64,000 bases of DNA, from positions 6,219,600 to 6,283,599 of the forward strand of contig NC_056001.1 in NCBI RefSeq assembly GCF_018446385.1, written 5' to 3'. This DNA is from Zingiber officinale. Taxonomy: Eukaryota > Streptophyta > Magnoliopsida > Zingiberales > Zingiberaceae. A program made the position numbers and the translations under genes. This document shows, in pieces, positions 22,743 to 33,799 of the stretch (position 1 is its first letter; every line of letters starts with the position of its first letter). A model generated the notes under the pieces. That model worked only from the letters and a program-made list of their open reading frames with translations, had not been told where the DNA came from and did not search any database.

Positions 22743-23976
22743 ATCTCCCCCTTTTTGTTGTTTGGCAACTAAGGTTCAAAGTTAAGTTAAAATATGCAAA
22801 AATTAAATAAACAAACAATTTAACTTTTAACTCTCCCCCTGAGTTAAACAACTCCTCCTGAATTCACTATTTCTCCCCCTTTGATATACATCAAAAATAG
22901 GGGAAGACCTCAAAACCAAGGAAAAATAATAAAGTTTAAAAAAAACCTTTGAGTGCAAAAAGGTAAAGTGAACAACCTAGTTTAAAAATATAGCAGGTTT
23001 GAAGATTTAAAAAATGTAACAAGTTTTAGATAAAAATTTTAAAATTATTTGAAAGTTGATGAAGGTAAGATTTTAGAAACATAGCTAAGATAAAATTCTA
23101 GCATAGGTAAAGTAGTTAGGAAAAATTCAAAAAAAAATCTAAAAAGTATCATTAAAAAAATCTTTAAAATGTTTGAAGAAATATAATTTAGAAAACATTA
23201 AAATTTTGAATATATTTTATTTATTATTATTTTTGAAATAAGAGCAAAATATAGAGTAAAATTTTGAAAACATGAAGAAACTTAAAAAAGTATAAAAACT
23301 TTGAAAAAATTTCGACAAGTTGAAAAATACAGTAATATTTGTAAAAAAAAATTGTAAGGTGAAAGTTTAAAATTTTAGCTCAAAGCTCCTCCTAAAATTG
23401 ACGACAACATAAAAGTCCAACCATGATTAGAAAAAACTAAGGAAAAAATATCCTTATGATGAAATGTCTAATCTTTGTACAAAGCTAACTACCATAAGAT
23501 AGTAGCAATTGACTCAGGTTGGTCATTTTGAGTATTTAGGACTAACTAGGTTCTTACTAGCTAGTTAACTCAAATTGATCGATGTATGTTGTTTAAAGCC
23601 CAGATTTATAGCAATGCACTGACATAAGCATCTGAAATCTTAGGCTAGGTTCTAAGCATTTCACCCATTTTAATTAAGTTATCAAGCAAGGGATCCTACT
23701 GTGCTTGTGAGATGCTGGCTCCTAAAACTATAGGATCGTGCAATTCTACTGTAAAGACCTAGGCTACTCAAGAAAGACAAAAGGCTTGAAAACAAAATTT
23801 TTAATGGGAATTTTTACAAAAATAATTTGAAAAACTATTAAGTAATATTTTGAAAGCATGTTAAGAAACCTATTCTATAAAAAAATTTACCCAAAAGCTA
23901 CTAAAGAAGTTCATAACTGAAAAGTACTTCAGATCATACTTAGTCATAATCCAAGGTAGTTAATAGATACAACAAG
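22743..23976. other. Polypurine tract and AT-rich untranslated region
   Basis: Begins with the polypurine tract. The rest is A-rich sequence with many stops and CTCCCCCTTT-like stretches, and carries no gene that I can support. It lies downstream of the non-pol ORF and upstream of the 3' LTR in element orientation. Confidence 0.6.
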
Positions 23977-24900
23977 TCAGAAGTAATAAACCCTAAAATC
24001 ACTCCTCCTCATCCTCATCATCTCGAAATAGTCAAACATCCTCCGCTGCTCCTTTTCTAAAGCATCAGTACGATCCATCATCTCTTGACGAAAGTCTGCA
24101 ATTTGACCCTGGAGGGAGCTGTACTGATCATCCATCTTTGTCTCTAAGGAGGTAAATCGACTAAAAATATCATCACGAAGATGGGTAAAGAAGTCAGTAG
24201 TCGGAGGAGGAGGTGCATATGAACTGCTCTGAGCAAAGTCAAAGTAAGGCATCATGGCAAATCCTAGATCAATAAACACCGGAGGAGGCACAGTAACTAG
24301 GATCAGATCTTCTTCAGCAATAGGTTCTTCGACAGGCGGTGGAATGTAATATGGATGAGTCCTTTTATACACCAGACCTTCGACACTAGTCCTAATCCCA
24401 GCCAAAGACAACTGTCTAACATCGACAAGATCGAAATCAGATAACTCAATTAGCTCACCACGGTGAACTCCGACCCCTAAAGAAGTAATGTATGGAGTGA
24501 GGACATGACACTGGATCATGTGGACTTTATTCGAGATGTTGTACCCCGAATAGTAGATAATAGAATGGTAAACCCAACATCCTAAGTCAAAGTCAAGATG
24601 GTGTCGTAATGCATACATTAAAAAGAGATGAACAGGACGCAAAACCCCCTGATCCTTAGACGATAAAGGATGAATGCATGATACAATCATTTTATAAAGA
24701 GCATTGTCAGTAGGGCTTAGTGGTACAGTAGACATTTTCTTAGGACGACCTCCCTCAAAAAAATCGGCATACATAATATCAAGAATTAAATGAGCAAAAG
24801 GAGTAGGTAATGGGTCTAGAAGGGAAGCACTAAAAAATATATGGTTCATCGAAGGTTGGATTCGTAAAAATTGAAGAAACATATCTAGATCAAACAACAT
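23977..24900 (-). CDS. Non-pol ORF of an LTR element, possible plant-transposon-protein domain
   Basis: A 307-residue open frame, truncated at its N terminus. The same frame continues upstream to about 25190 with conserved-looking sequence (NQYFQLDSIVFCRHAYNP, NLCELDHHHYRTR) but two stop codons, so the original protein was about 400 residues. No membrane segment or signal peptide is obvious. The middle (about 90-180: LRHHLDFDLGCWVYHSIIYY, HMIQCHVLTPYITSLGV) resembles the plant transposon protein domain found in many degenerate plant ORFs. A Pro-rich linker (200-235) and a coiled-coil-like segment (about 245-290) follow. Its position, 3' of gag before the 3' LTR, is where Sirevirus-type envelope-like ORFs lie; homology to those is not shown. 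Function unknown. Confidence 0.55.
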   Translation of the reverse strand: MLFDLDMFLQFLRIQPSMNHIFFSASLLDPLPTPFAHLILDIMYADFFEGGRPKKMSTVPLSPTDNALYKMIVSCIHPLSSKDQGVLRPVHLFLMYALRHHLDFDLGCWVYHSIIYYSGYNISNKVHMIQCHVLTPYITSLGVGVHRGELIELSDFDLVDVRQLSLAGIRTSVEGLVYKRTHPYYIPPPVEEPIAEEDLILVTVPPPVFIDLGFAMMPYFDFAQSSSYAPPPPTTDFFTHLRDDIFSRFTSLETKMDDQYSSLQGQIADFRQEMMDRTDALEKEQRRMFDYFEMMRMRRSDFRVYYF

Positions 24901-25390
24901 CTCTCTAGTGGCTACTCTAGTTCTATAGTGATGGTGGTCAAGTTCACACAGGTTGTGATAAAATTCAGAATAGAGAATGGGATTGTAAGCATGCCGGCAA
25001 AAGACAATGCTATCTAGCTGAAAGTATTGGTTGATCTCTATGGCTTTAGGCTAGTAAGTTTGGTAGAATTGAAGATCAAGACAACGAGTACCTATCATCT
25101 TAAATTTTTTATTTGGAAAAGATTAGCGTAATTCCTTGGACGAAAACCTAGGGTCCTGACTGGGATTAAGAGAGTTAGCCTCTCGTTGCGCAATTGCTCT
25201 ACTTTTTTCACTATCATAAAAAAATAAAAAGATAATTTAGCAATATGTAAATAAAGAGAAAAAAAATAATAGGAGAATACTGAGACATTATTGCACACCG
25301 AGGGAAGCGAGAATCAGCGAAACAGCTTCAAAGGGAAGAAGGAGAAGAGGATAAAAGGAGTTGGATGAGGATTGCAGTTTGCCCAAACCT

Positions 25391-25640
25391 GTATGTATAG
25401 AGGCTGATCAGTCGACCGATCCCTTTAAGATTGTGCCCTTTTTGACGAGGTAATCAATGTTCGGTCGACTGGACACTTGTTCCGTCGACCGACAAATTTA
25501 CTCCAGTAGAGAAACAAGTTAGGTGAATGACCAAAAATTTATTATGCTTTACTATTTCGGTCGACCGATAAAATGGTTCGGTCGACCGATACATTTAAAA
25601 ATTGGGTTCATGTTGGTCGACCGAACTAGATGATAAGTCG
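25391..25640 (-). promoter_or_regulatory. Internal palindrome array plus TATA-like box
   Basis: Several inverted repeats with the core GGTCGACCGA (for example TTCGGTCGACCGATA near 25556 and 25577) run to 25404. On the minus strand they are followed at once by CTATACATAC (25391-25400). This is the layout of the element's own LTR promoter, placed some 500 bp ahead of the non-pol ORF. A role as an internal promoter is inference. Confidence 0.5.
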
Positions 25641-26350
25641 ACGGAAAACCCTTTTTTTAAAAATAATTTTAATAAATCTGATTAGGTTTTTTAAAAAATG
25701 ATTAACGTTTAAAATCAGTTTAAAAGGTTTGATTAAGTTTTTTTAAAATGATTTAATGATAATTTAATCAAGTTTTTAAAATAATTTTAATTAGGTTTTA
25801 AAATAATTTAAATTAAGTTTTTAAAATAATTTAATTAAGTTTTTAAAAGAATTTTTAATTAAGTTTTTTTAAAAATAATTTTAATTAAGTTTTTTTAATA
25901 ATTTAAATTAAGTTTTAAAAATAATTTAATTAGTTTTTTTTTAAAATAATTTCAATTAAGCTTTTAAAAGAATTTTAATTAAGTTTTTTTTTAAAAAAAA
26001 TAATTTTAATTAAGTTTTTAAAATAATTTTAATTAAGTTTTTAAAATAATTTTAATTAGTTTTATTTTTTAAAAAATAATTTCATTAAGTTTTTTTTTAA
26101 AATTAATTTTAATATAATTTTAAAATAATTAAGTTTTTTTTAAAAAATAATTTCAATTAAGTTTTTAAAAGAATTTTTTAAATAAGTTTTAAAATAATTT
26201 AATTATTTTTTTAAAAAAAATTTAATTAAGTTTTAAAAATAATATAAATTAAGTTTTTAAAATAATTTAATTAGTTTTTTTAAAAAAATATAATTTCAAT
26301 TAAGTTTTTAAAAGAATTTTAATTAAGTTTTTTTAAAGAATTTTTAATAA
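25641..26350. repeat. Degenerate AT-rich tandem array
   Basis: Some 25 loose repeats of TTTTAATTAAGTTTTTAAAA-like units, 25-35 bp each, differing mostly in T- and A-run lengths. No coding potential. It lies just upstream (minus orientation) of the internal palindrome array and may be a matrix-attachment-like or simply slippage-expanded tract. Confidence 0.8.
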
Positions 26351-27046
26351 TTAACTATTTAATTAATTTTGAATTATTGAATTATTGAAAAAGATTATTG
26401 AACCCGTGTTAGATTTAAACTTAGCTTTGGGTTAATCAAGCAAGCTTCCTAAGGATAAGTTTTCAGTTCAGTGGCGAGACATATGACCTTCTTGTGTATC
26501 AACGGTGGACCACTTACTGAATACTTTCCAAAATAGTCCTACACAAAAAACTTAATACTTGGTTTTGGTCTAACTAGCCCATGTTTGACTGGGGTAGCTT
26601 CGGTCAAATCCATTAAGTCTAGTGCACCAGGTAGAATACACAAGATTCAGCCTAGACATGGCTTCAACAAAGCTTCCTTGATGTACTATCATCCCAATCC
26701 ATTCCGATGCTATGTTGTAGGGTTTGGTAAAACCTTTTTTTATCTAACCGTTCTAAGCAGAAAGTAAACCTAATCCTAAGTGTATGAGTTTGGTTAATCA
26801 TGTTGGTTAGATTGTCTTTCTAGTTGCTCCCTCTGAGTCATAGCTTAGATAAGGTCTATCTAAGTAATGAATTTGACTCTTAGGGATTAAGTATAGGTTT
26901 GGTTTAATTGGTTTGGTTAAATGTTTTGTTTGGACCCATGCTTGGACTTGACTTCTAGCATTTTAACTAATTAATGACAAATATGATTTGTTTGTTTGTT
27001 TAGGATTGTAACCAAGTCCTGATTTGTTGTACACGGCTTGTTGTGA
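26351..27046. other. Spacer between gag and the AT array, no gene seen
   Basis: Moderately AT-rich, stops in all frames. It contains a stretch near 26460-26580 resembling one at 11175-11240 (ACATGACCTTCTTG / ACATATGACCTTCTTG). Confidence 0.4.
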
Positions 27047-28443
27047 TCAAAGTGCCATGTTTAGACACTTGGACCCCAGTTCGAACTTTTCCAACGTTTT
27101 CTTGAGTCGCTCGACTTGACCTTTCAAGTTGGAATTTTCTTCCTCAAGTTTTTCAACTTGGGTTGAAGTTCCGACTTGAACTTGGTTAGTCGAGTCACTC
27201 AAGTTAACTTGATGCTTAAGGTGGTCTATTTCCTTAAGTAACAAGTTATTTTGTTTTTCAGATTTTGACAATTTTTAAACAAGCATTTAACTACTTTAAG
27301 CAAGTTAGACTTAGAATAAATTATTACCATATTTGGATCTTCTAATCCGTGGCTTCTTTCGGACTCGATGTCGATCTCGGACTCGTACTCTTCATCGGAC
27401 TCGGAGTCGGAATATTCATTTCTTGCCATAAATGCAAGATGACTCGAATGCTTTGTTTGCTCCGTGTCAGATTCGTCAGAAGAAGTCTCGTCCCATATTG
27501 CTTGGAGGGCTTTCTTTTGTTTTGTTGATTTAGGCCTTTCTTCCTTCCGATTTGGGCATTCATTTTTGAAATGCCCTTTTTTGTTACATCCGTAATAAAT
27601 CACTTCTGATTTGTTTTGGGTCTGGTTGAGTGGTGTCTTCTTGGCATTTTTTCTGAATTTCTTCTTCGTTAGCAATCTCCGGACCATGTTGACTAACTCT
27701 CCTTCATTTGTTGAGTCAACGTCCGACTCGCTTTCAGACTCGATCTTTGTTCTTGTTTTAGTTTCCTCGCTTGGACCTGCATGCAAAGCTGCTCCTTTCT
27801 CGATATGGCTTACGTTAGATTGTTCGTGTAATTCCAATTCACAGAATAATTCATCTAACTTAAGAATTGAAAGATCCTTAGAAACTTTGTACACATCTGC
27901 AATTGATGTCCACAAAGCATTCCTCAGAAAAGCGTTTAACGCGTACCTTATTATATCACGGTTTTCAAGATTATGTCCGATCAGATGGAGACCGTTGAGG
28001 ATGTCCTTCAGTCGAGTGTGGAGTTGTGAAGTCGTTTCTCCAGGGAATATTTTAATATTGAATAAGTTATTTAAAAGCAAATCCCTTTTATTTACCTTAG
28101 ATTCGTCAGTCCCTTCATGTAGTTTGACCAGGGAGTCCCACAGTTCTTTAGCGTTGTCGTAGGGACCGACTCAATTCAACTCCTCCATTGTGAGCCCGCA
28201 CTGAATGGTGTTGATCGCCTTGTAGTTTAGTTGTGCCTTCTTGATCATTGGAGGAGTCCAATCTTCTGGTTCCAATGGTGTTCCATCTTTCGTCGGGGGA
28301 GTGTAGCCTTTCAAGATCGTGAACCAAAGTTCGATATCAGACTTCAAGTAACACTTCATTCTATTCTTCCAATAACTGAAATTTTCTCCTTTGAATAGTG
28401 GAGGTCGAACAGTGTTGTATCCTTCTTGATAAGAGTTTGACAT
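27047..28443 (-). pseudogene. Copia/Sirevirus-like gag with one stop and one frameshift
   Basis: From ATG 28443, about 405 codons stay in one frame to 27226 except for a single TGA at about 28169, where related proteins would have a sense codon. The N terminus (PPLFKGENFSYWKNRMKCYL) is the DUF4219/UBN2 type. KELWDSLVKLHEGT, FPGETTSQLHTRLKDILNGL and LNAFLRNALW continue the gag core. An acidic Ser-rich linker is followed by a knuckle with the first Cys changed to Tyr (YYGCNKKGHFKNECP). Near 27270 a shift leads into a coiled coil (27271-27047) with KLEEENSNLKGQVERLKKTL. Gag with a C-terminal coiled coil is typical of this lineage. Probably recently inactivated. Confidence 0.8.
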
Positions 28444-28585
28444 CCTTAAAAGAATAACAAATAGATTTCCAAGACTCTCGTCTTGGGATTAGCAATGCTT
28501 CAAAAATACAAACAATAAGAAAAAAAATATTCTAAAATAATTGATAAAAAAGTAAGTTTTAAGCTTACGAGGCTCTGATATCAAT

Positions 28586-30036
28586 TGTTGGATTGGATGA
28601 GTGTGATAGAGGGGGGGGGGGGTGAATATTGCGCTTTTAAAACTTTTCTTTTTCTTTAGAAAACAGAGTCGTGCAGTGGAAAAGTAGAGAACAAATTCAG
28701 TTAGTTGGTTCGAAGCCTAGGTCGACTCCTACTCCAAGGCCCGCGATCCTTGACCGCACCGATGGGCAATCCACTAAGATTCTTCTTCTCGAAAACCTCG
28801 GAAAGAAGTTAATGCGTACAGTATGCAATGATATAAGATAGTAACAATCCTACTATCTTATATGAATTAAAGTGCAATATAAATAAAGTATACTGACAAT
28901 ATAAGTGAAGGTTTAAGCTCGGTCGGTACTTCCGGATGGAGTAGCTTGAAGAGTCGTAGAGAACTTGTAGCACGGTCCGCTTGCAGAGAAGAGCTTTTAG
29001 ACGATCAGAAAAGTATTGTTCAACCTCAGACCTCGAGCCACCTTTTATAAGTGTCTTTGAGGTTCGATCGACCGATCCCTATGTTCGGTCAACCGAACCA
29101 GCTCCATTCCTTCCTGGCTAGAGTCTAACGCCGGCTCGATCTTTTGCATTAACTGTCATTTAAGTGTTCGGTCGACCGATCCCTCTTTTTGATCGACTGA
29201 ACAAGCTCCTTCCCTGTTCATCGAACTTTGTTGAGATCTCCATTTAATGCTGCATTAATGGTTGATTGGTTCGGTCGATCGATCTTACTGTTTGATCGAC
29301 CGATCAACTCTTTTTCCTTTTGCTTCTGATCGATGCTAATGAACTGGCCTGTGCTGAGTCATCATGGTTCGGTCGGCCGATCTTACTTATCGATCGACCG
29401 ATCAAAACTTGATCTGACTCGGTCTGTTCTAGTCTGATCTGATCACTGCTTTGATCTCTCCTTGTTCGGTCGACCGATTCACCTGTTCGGTCGACCGATC
29501 TAGCCGGACCTACAAAACAGTGTTAGACAAAACATCCTGCAAAACAAATGTTAGCACAATAATATTATAATGCATGAGTAATATAAAAGATAGTAGAACT
29601 ATCTTGATCTCAACTTGGAAACCTTCCCGGTTTCTTCAGTTGGATCAGTGACCTAAGGTTGTTCCCTTCGGGAAGCCGACCTCACTGTCGCTCCTCCAGT
29701 TGTTTAGCTCAACCTACCTGCCAAACTTAAATCCTCCAGATTTAATTTGGACTTTTCACTTAGCTTTGATCGGCTCGCCAGGACTTTTCTCTTAATCTTC
29801 GGTCCTCCAGACCTCTCGATCACACTGCCAAGCGTCGGGTTCTCTCGAGCCACTTGGACTTGCACTTGGGTTTCACGATCTGTTAAGATTTCTCCTGCCT
29901 AGCCTCCAACTAGGTCTTTCCTAGTTGAGTAAACAGCTTGCACACTCAGTCAACTTATTAGATTACAACAAGACTTAACTTGAACCTTTGACAACATCAA
30001 AACTTAGGTTTGATTCTGTTGCAACTTACACCAACA
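28586..30036 (-). repeat. 5' LTR of the pol-less element (1451 bp)
   Basis: TGTTGGATTGG...CACCAACA, next to a minus-strand primer site that is one base off consensus (TTGATATCAGAGCC, 28572-28585). Palindromes (29060-29510) on TCGGTCGACCGA/GATCGACCGATC and minus-strand TATAAAA at 29043-29049 mirror the other LTR. A 12-G run lies near 28611-28622. Confidence 0.9.
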
Positions 30037-30430
30037 GTTATTTTATGAAAATCTTCATAGCAAACCATAATAACCAGATCCATGAAGAAATATGAGTTTG
30101 TAGCTTTTGATAAATATGGTGAATATGCTGGATGAATTGATAATTCTTAAAAGATGTTCCTAGATGATCGAAACTGGTGCCGATAATTTACATACATTAC
30201 GGAAGTCAATTAGTAATTGGTCAGATATAGAGCTATCTATAAAATGGTAAGTTTAGACATATATATCGTAGATATAATAACATTAGACAACAACTCTCAT
30301 TTGGAGTTATCACTGTTGACTATGTAAATTCAAAAGATAACCTAGTAGATCCGTTAATCAAAGGATTAAACAGAGAGTTAGTTGCAAGTTCATTGCGAGA
30401 GATGAGCTTGATGCCAATGAAAAATATTAG
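30037..30430 (+). pseudogene. Copia relic RNase H, C-terminal part
   Basis: Continuation of the relic after the TSD: TRSTMKYEFVAFDKYGEYA (STxxAEYIA-type RNase H motif), then VDYVNSKDNLVDPLIKGL and REMSLMP, the characteristic Copia C terminus (SxxNxADxxTK/PL). Stops present. 30431-30930 is untranslated relic sequence leading to a polypurine-like TGTAGGGGAT. Confidence 0.8.
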
Positions 30431-31102
30431 TGTAAAAGAAACCCAACCTAAGCAAATTAGATATCCCAAGAACTAGGTTCAAAGTGACAATCTAACTACA
30501 CTGACAAAGTTGCTCACTATAAGAGAATGACGCAATAGATCAGTGAAGGATGGAGGATAAGCTTACGACTTTTATGATCCAGTAGAGTAATATGGAATAC
30601 TCTTAAGACATCATCTATATAAAAAAGAAGTAGGATCGCTTCGAAAAGAATTAGAAGCGCAATTCTTTGAACTTCTCATAGAACCAGGCGTGTTTATGTC
30701 TAAGAACAAAAACACTCGTGAGAACTGAGTTGTATTAGAAAGAGTCTTGGGTGAGATATTTTAATACTTACACAGACGAAAGAACAGTTCAAGAACATCA
30801 TGTCTATTGTTAGTAAGTAATCAAGCAGATCTTTATAAGGGAATATTCAAAGGGTAAAACCTACCTATCCTATACTGGACACAATTGTTGAATGCTATCA
30901 TATATCCTATTTTTCATTCATGTAGGGGATTGTTAAAAATATGAATGGAATAAAGAAATGAAGAAGAAGAGACTTTATTATGCATGAATTTTTAGTCCTA
31001 CATTAGAAGTCTCTTAACTTTATTGTTGTTTAGATTATGATACATGCATTGATGTTATAAACATATATATGAGGAGAGGCTCTCTCGCGCGCGTGGGTAC
31101 GA

Positions 31103-31995
31103 TGATAAGGAGGGGCCCCCATCCCGCGGAGAATAGCTGCCACGGTAGAGGTCAAAGTTAAGGCGGTCAACGCTCAGATGTCATCGGCTGGTTAGGCAAT
31201 CATGCCCCGACCAGGGGGAGAAGGTTCCGATCCGATCCCACATTTGACACAGGGAAGTGTCAAATGACCGACACTTAAGGGACGTCGGACGAAAGAGGAG
31301 ACGATGTGCAGAAGCCGGGCCGAGCAGCTACCCTGCTCGTCCTTGCGACAGGACTCGGTATTGGCACAATGGAGCTCCAGCCGATCGGACGAGACACAAG
31401 AATAGTAGAGTTACGACCGAGCGGACACATGCACAAGAATAACGAAGTTTCGGCCGAGCGGACGGGACACAGGGGCAGCGAAGTTCTAGCCGAGCGGTCA
31501 ACCCGCTCGACCTAGCAACATACTCCCTCTGTTATCCATCGATATCCTTTTGGGAGTTAGGGCCGCTGACACCGGGCATGGACAACCAGAAGATCATACG
31601 GCGAAAGCTTCCATTGTCACTTCAGAGATATGCTCGACTTGTTAAGGTACTGTGTCAAGGGCACTTTACTAACAAGTCTTTTTAGAAAAAACCTTAGGAA
31701 GCGTGCTCATCTTTGGGAGCATGCATGCACGCTACAAGAGCTCTATATAAAGGGGAGTCCAAGCATCGACAAAGGTATGCACTAGACACTTCGTGCAACT
31801 GTTCATTCTTGTTGTTGCTCCGCCTTCTACATTATCGTCGATGACTGACTTGAGCATCTGAGGTCCAACGCGGGGGACCCCCTCCCTGGCTTGGCGTTGA
31901 CGCAATCTGTGTTGCAGGTCGGAGCGGAGTCTACAAGCGGTCGCGGGAGCGCCACATCCCCAACTTTCCATCTCATCAACTTTCGGACGGGATCA
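31103..31995 (+). mobile_element. Tat-lineage solo LTR (893 bp)
   Basis: TGATAAGGAGGGGCC...CTTTCGGACGGGATCA, GC-rich, with CTATATAAAGGG at 31741-31752. The 3' end matches the LTR at 4524-5347. No internal sequence. Flanks TACGA and ATGAT do not match, so the TSD is eroded or one edge is rearranged. Confidence 0.75.
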
Positions 31996-32659
31996 ATGAT
32001 TTTGTAATATCTCGACAATAATGACAGATATTAAATCCATTAATGGTAATTCCATGACATCTCAACAATAATGACCAACATTAAACCCAACATTGAATGA
32101 CCATAATTTGGTCATTCATTGCAGTCAAGGGTGAGCCCTCCAATATAAGAAGTTTAGATCTTAAGCAAAGAAAGAAGCAAAAGCAATAACAAAAAATTTG
32201 TCTACCTTTGTTCCTTGATTCTTTCCTCTCAATCATGTATCCGCTCGATTGAACTATTGTGATAACACTTGGGTGTATTCTTAGTTCACCACTAACAACC
32301 AGTGTTTAGTTGTGTGCGTGGTTCTGTCGTTGTATTCTGGAAAACAAACGATCCGAGAGAACCTGTTTCAAGAAAACTACTTGAAAGCATGTCTTGCCAT
32401 CTTCTGATCGGCAACTCAGTCTTTTGACTTAGCAATTTAGCTTCCCGATTCCTCTCGGCATCTCCCAACTTGGCAACTTGACTTTCTGACTCCGCTCAGC
32501 ATCTCCTGACTCGACAACCTAGTAGCTCGGCCTGACTTCCAAGGCCGATAACCTGAGATTATCTACTCAGATCATCTTAACATATAAGTTGGAATTAATT
32601 TTATATAATTTTAGTTCAGCTAAACTTTCCCTCTATTTTCGACAACATATTATTCAACA
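31996..32659 (+). repeat. 3' LTR of the Copia relic (part)
   Basis: Matches 5561-5943 and 15309-15734. It contains the uninterrupted version of the site where the 5944-7800 solo LTR inserted (CCGAGAGAACC, 32355-32365). Ends TTCAACA. Bases 30931-31102 may be the first part of this LTR. Confidence 0.65.
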
Positions 32660-33112
32660 ATATAGAATAAACTATTAATTTCAATATCATCATTTCACTC
32701 CTGTGTTAATTTTCAAACATGTTCTATAAAATTTAAAATGAAATATCAAAATTACATTAGACATTTAGGTGACGTTTGGTTCTTTCTTGGAAATCGAAAT
32801 GTGAATGAGAATATTAATATTATAGAATTAGAATTAGTATGAACATGGATATCACTCTTAAAAATAATGTTTGGTTAGTTGAATATTTTATATGGGAATA
32901 AACTAAAATTTCTTTTTTTACCCTTAGAGGAAAATAAGAGAAAAAAATTAGATGTAAAAGAAAGTTAAATGTGAGAGAAAAATATAACGAGATAGAAAGT
33001 GTGATGAGAGAAAAAATGTTATGGGGATGAATGAAGAGAGGGAACGTGTGATGAGAGAAAATGAGGAAAAAGAATATGATGAGAGAGAGTATGGTGGCAG
33101 AAGTCAGAAGGC

Positions 33113-33213
33113 GAATACGCTCGCCCCTAGCACCCCTACCAACTCATCCTAGGGCTAACACGGAGGAGGCAAATCACGGACGACTACTAATATTTGGAAT
33201 AGTGATTAACACA
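33113..33213 (-). mobile_element. SINE-like fragment (family shared with 51390 and 63731)
   Basis: GGCGAATACGCTCGCCCC through GTGATTAACACATAA matches the 3' two-thirds of the SINE copies at 51390-51571 and 63731-63910. The tRNA-like head is absent here. Confidence 0.65.
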
Positions 33214-33233
33214 TAATGACAAGAGAGAGCATG

Positions 33234-33457
33234 CTGCAAAGGTTGGAACCGCCAACCCAGCGGCCCCCTCAACCCGGCCCCACAAGTATGAGAGGGAGTA
33301 AATCACGGTGAATACGGGCCCAGCTATGACATGGTGGTCTCAGGTGTTTAGCACGGACAGATATTGATGTTATCGCATTTGCTGCCGCAGACCCTCGACC
33401 TCTCGACTCATGCTGCAAGAATCCATGTCATAACCAGTTGATCCCGCCCGTGGGGGC
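33234..33457 (-). mobile_element. tRNA-derived SINE (224 bp) with perfect 19-bp TSD
   Basis: Flanked by the 19-mer AATGACAAGAGAGAGCATG at 33215-33233 and 33458-33476. On the minus strand the head has a tRNA-like A box (GATCAACTGGTTATGACATGG region, about 33425-33445) and a B-box-like segment GAGGTCGAGGG about 35 nt on. The perfect TSD means it is recent or well preserved. Confidence 0.85.
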
Positions 33458-33737
33458 AATGACAAGAGAGAGCATGATGAGAGAGGATGAGGAGAGAGAA
33501 ATTATGAGGAGAGAGAAATTATGAGGAGAGAGAAAGTATGATGGGAGAGAAAATATGATAAGAGAAAAGAGGAGAGAGAGTGTGTGATGGGAGAGATCGA
33601 AGAGAGAAAAAGTATGATGATAGAGAAGCATGATGAGAGAGAAAGTATGATGAGAAAAAAATAAGGAAAGAGAGTATGATGAGAGAGGAAGCATGATGAG
33701 AGACAATGAGGATAGAAAGTGTGATGAGAAAAAAAAT

Positions 33738-33790
33738 ATTGTGGCAAAAGGCGAATACGCTCGCTCCCAACGCCCCGCTAACCCGTCCCA
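33738..33790 (-). mobile_element. SINE-like segment, left half, split by the CACTA
   Basis: GGCGAATACGCTCGCTCCC...ACCCGTCCCA joins in homology to 50007-50061 (GGGCCAACACGGAGAAGG...). Related intact copies show that only the CCA duplication and the CACTA separate the halves. Confidence 0.8.
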
Positions 33791-33799
33791 CACTACAAA

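Larger units (their letters stand above)
21295..30036 (-). mobile_element. Complete pol-less Copia-like element (8742 bp), TSD GTTAT
   Basis: LTRs 21295-22742 and 28586-30036. GTTAT occurs on both sides (21290-21294, 30037-30041). Gag lies next to the right LTR and a second, non-pol ORF lies at 23977-24900. No protease, integrase or RT is detectable in the 4.5 kb between gag and the 3' LTR, so it must rely on another element's enzymes. A polypurine tract (minus AAAAAGGGGGAGAT) adjoins 22742. It interrupts the relic's RNase H. This gag-only design matches what is known as TR-GAG elements. Confidence 0.9.
5561..32659 (+). mobile_element. Ancient Copia relic hosting many nested insertions
   Basis: Its LTR pieces are 5561-5943 plus 15309-15734 on the left and 31996-32659 on the right. 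These match each other across the TATA region (5712 and 32141), the stretch around AAACAAACGATCCGAGAGAA (32344-32363) and the terminal GACAACA...TTCAACA. Decayed coding sequence in Copia order (gag, protease, integrase, RT, RNase H) runs 15735-21294 and resumes at 30037-30430. A polypurine-like TGTAGGGGAT precedes a second LTR-like start at 30931. The outer start of the 5' LTR was not located. Nested elements are listed separately. Confidence 0.7.
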
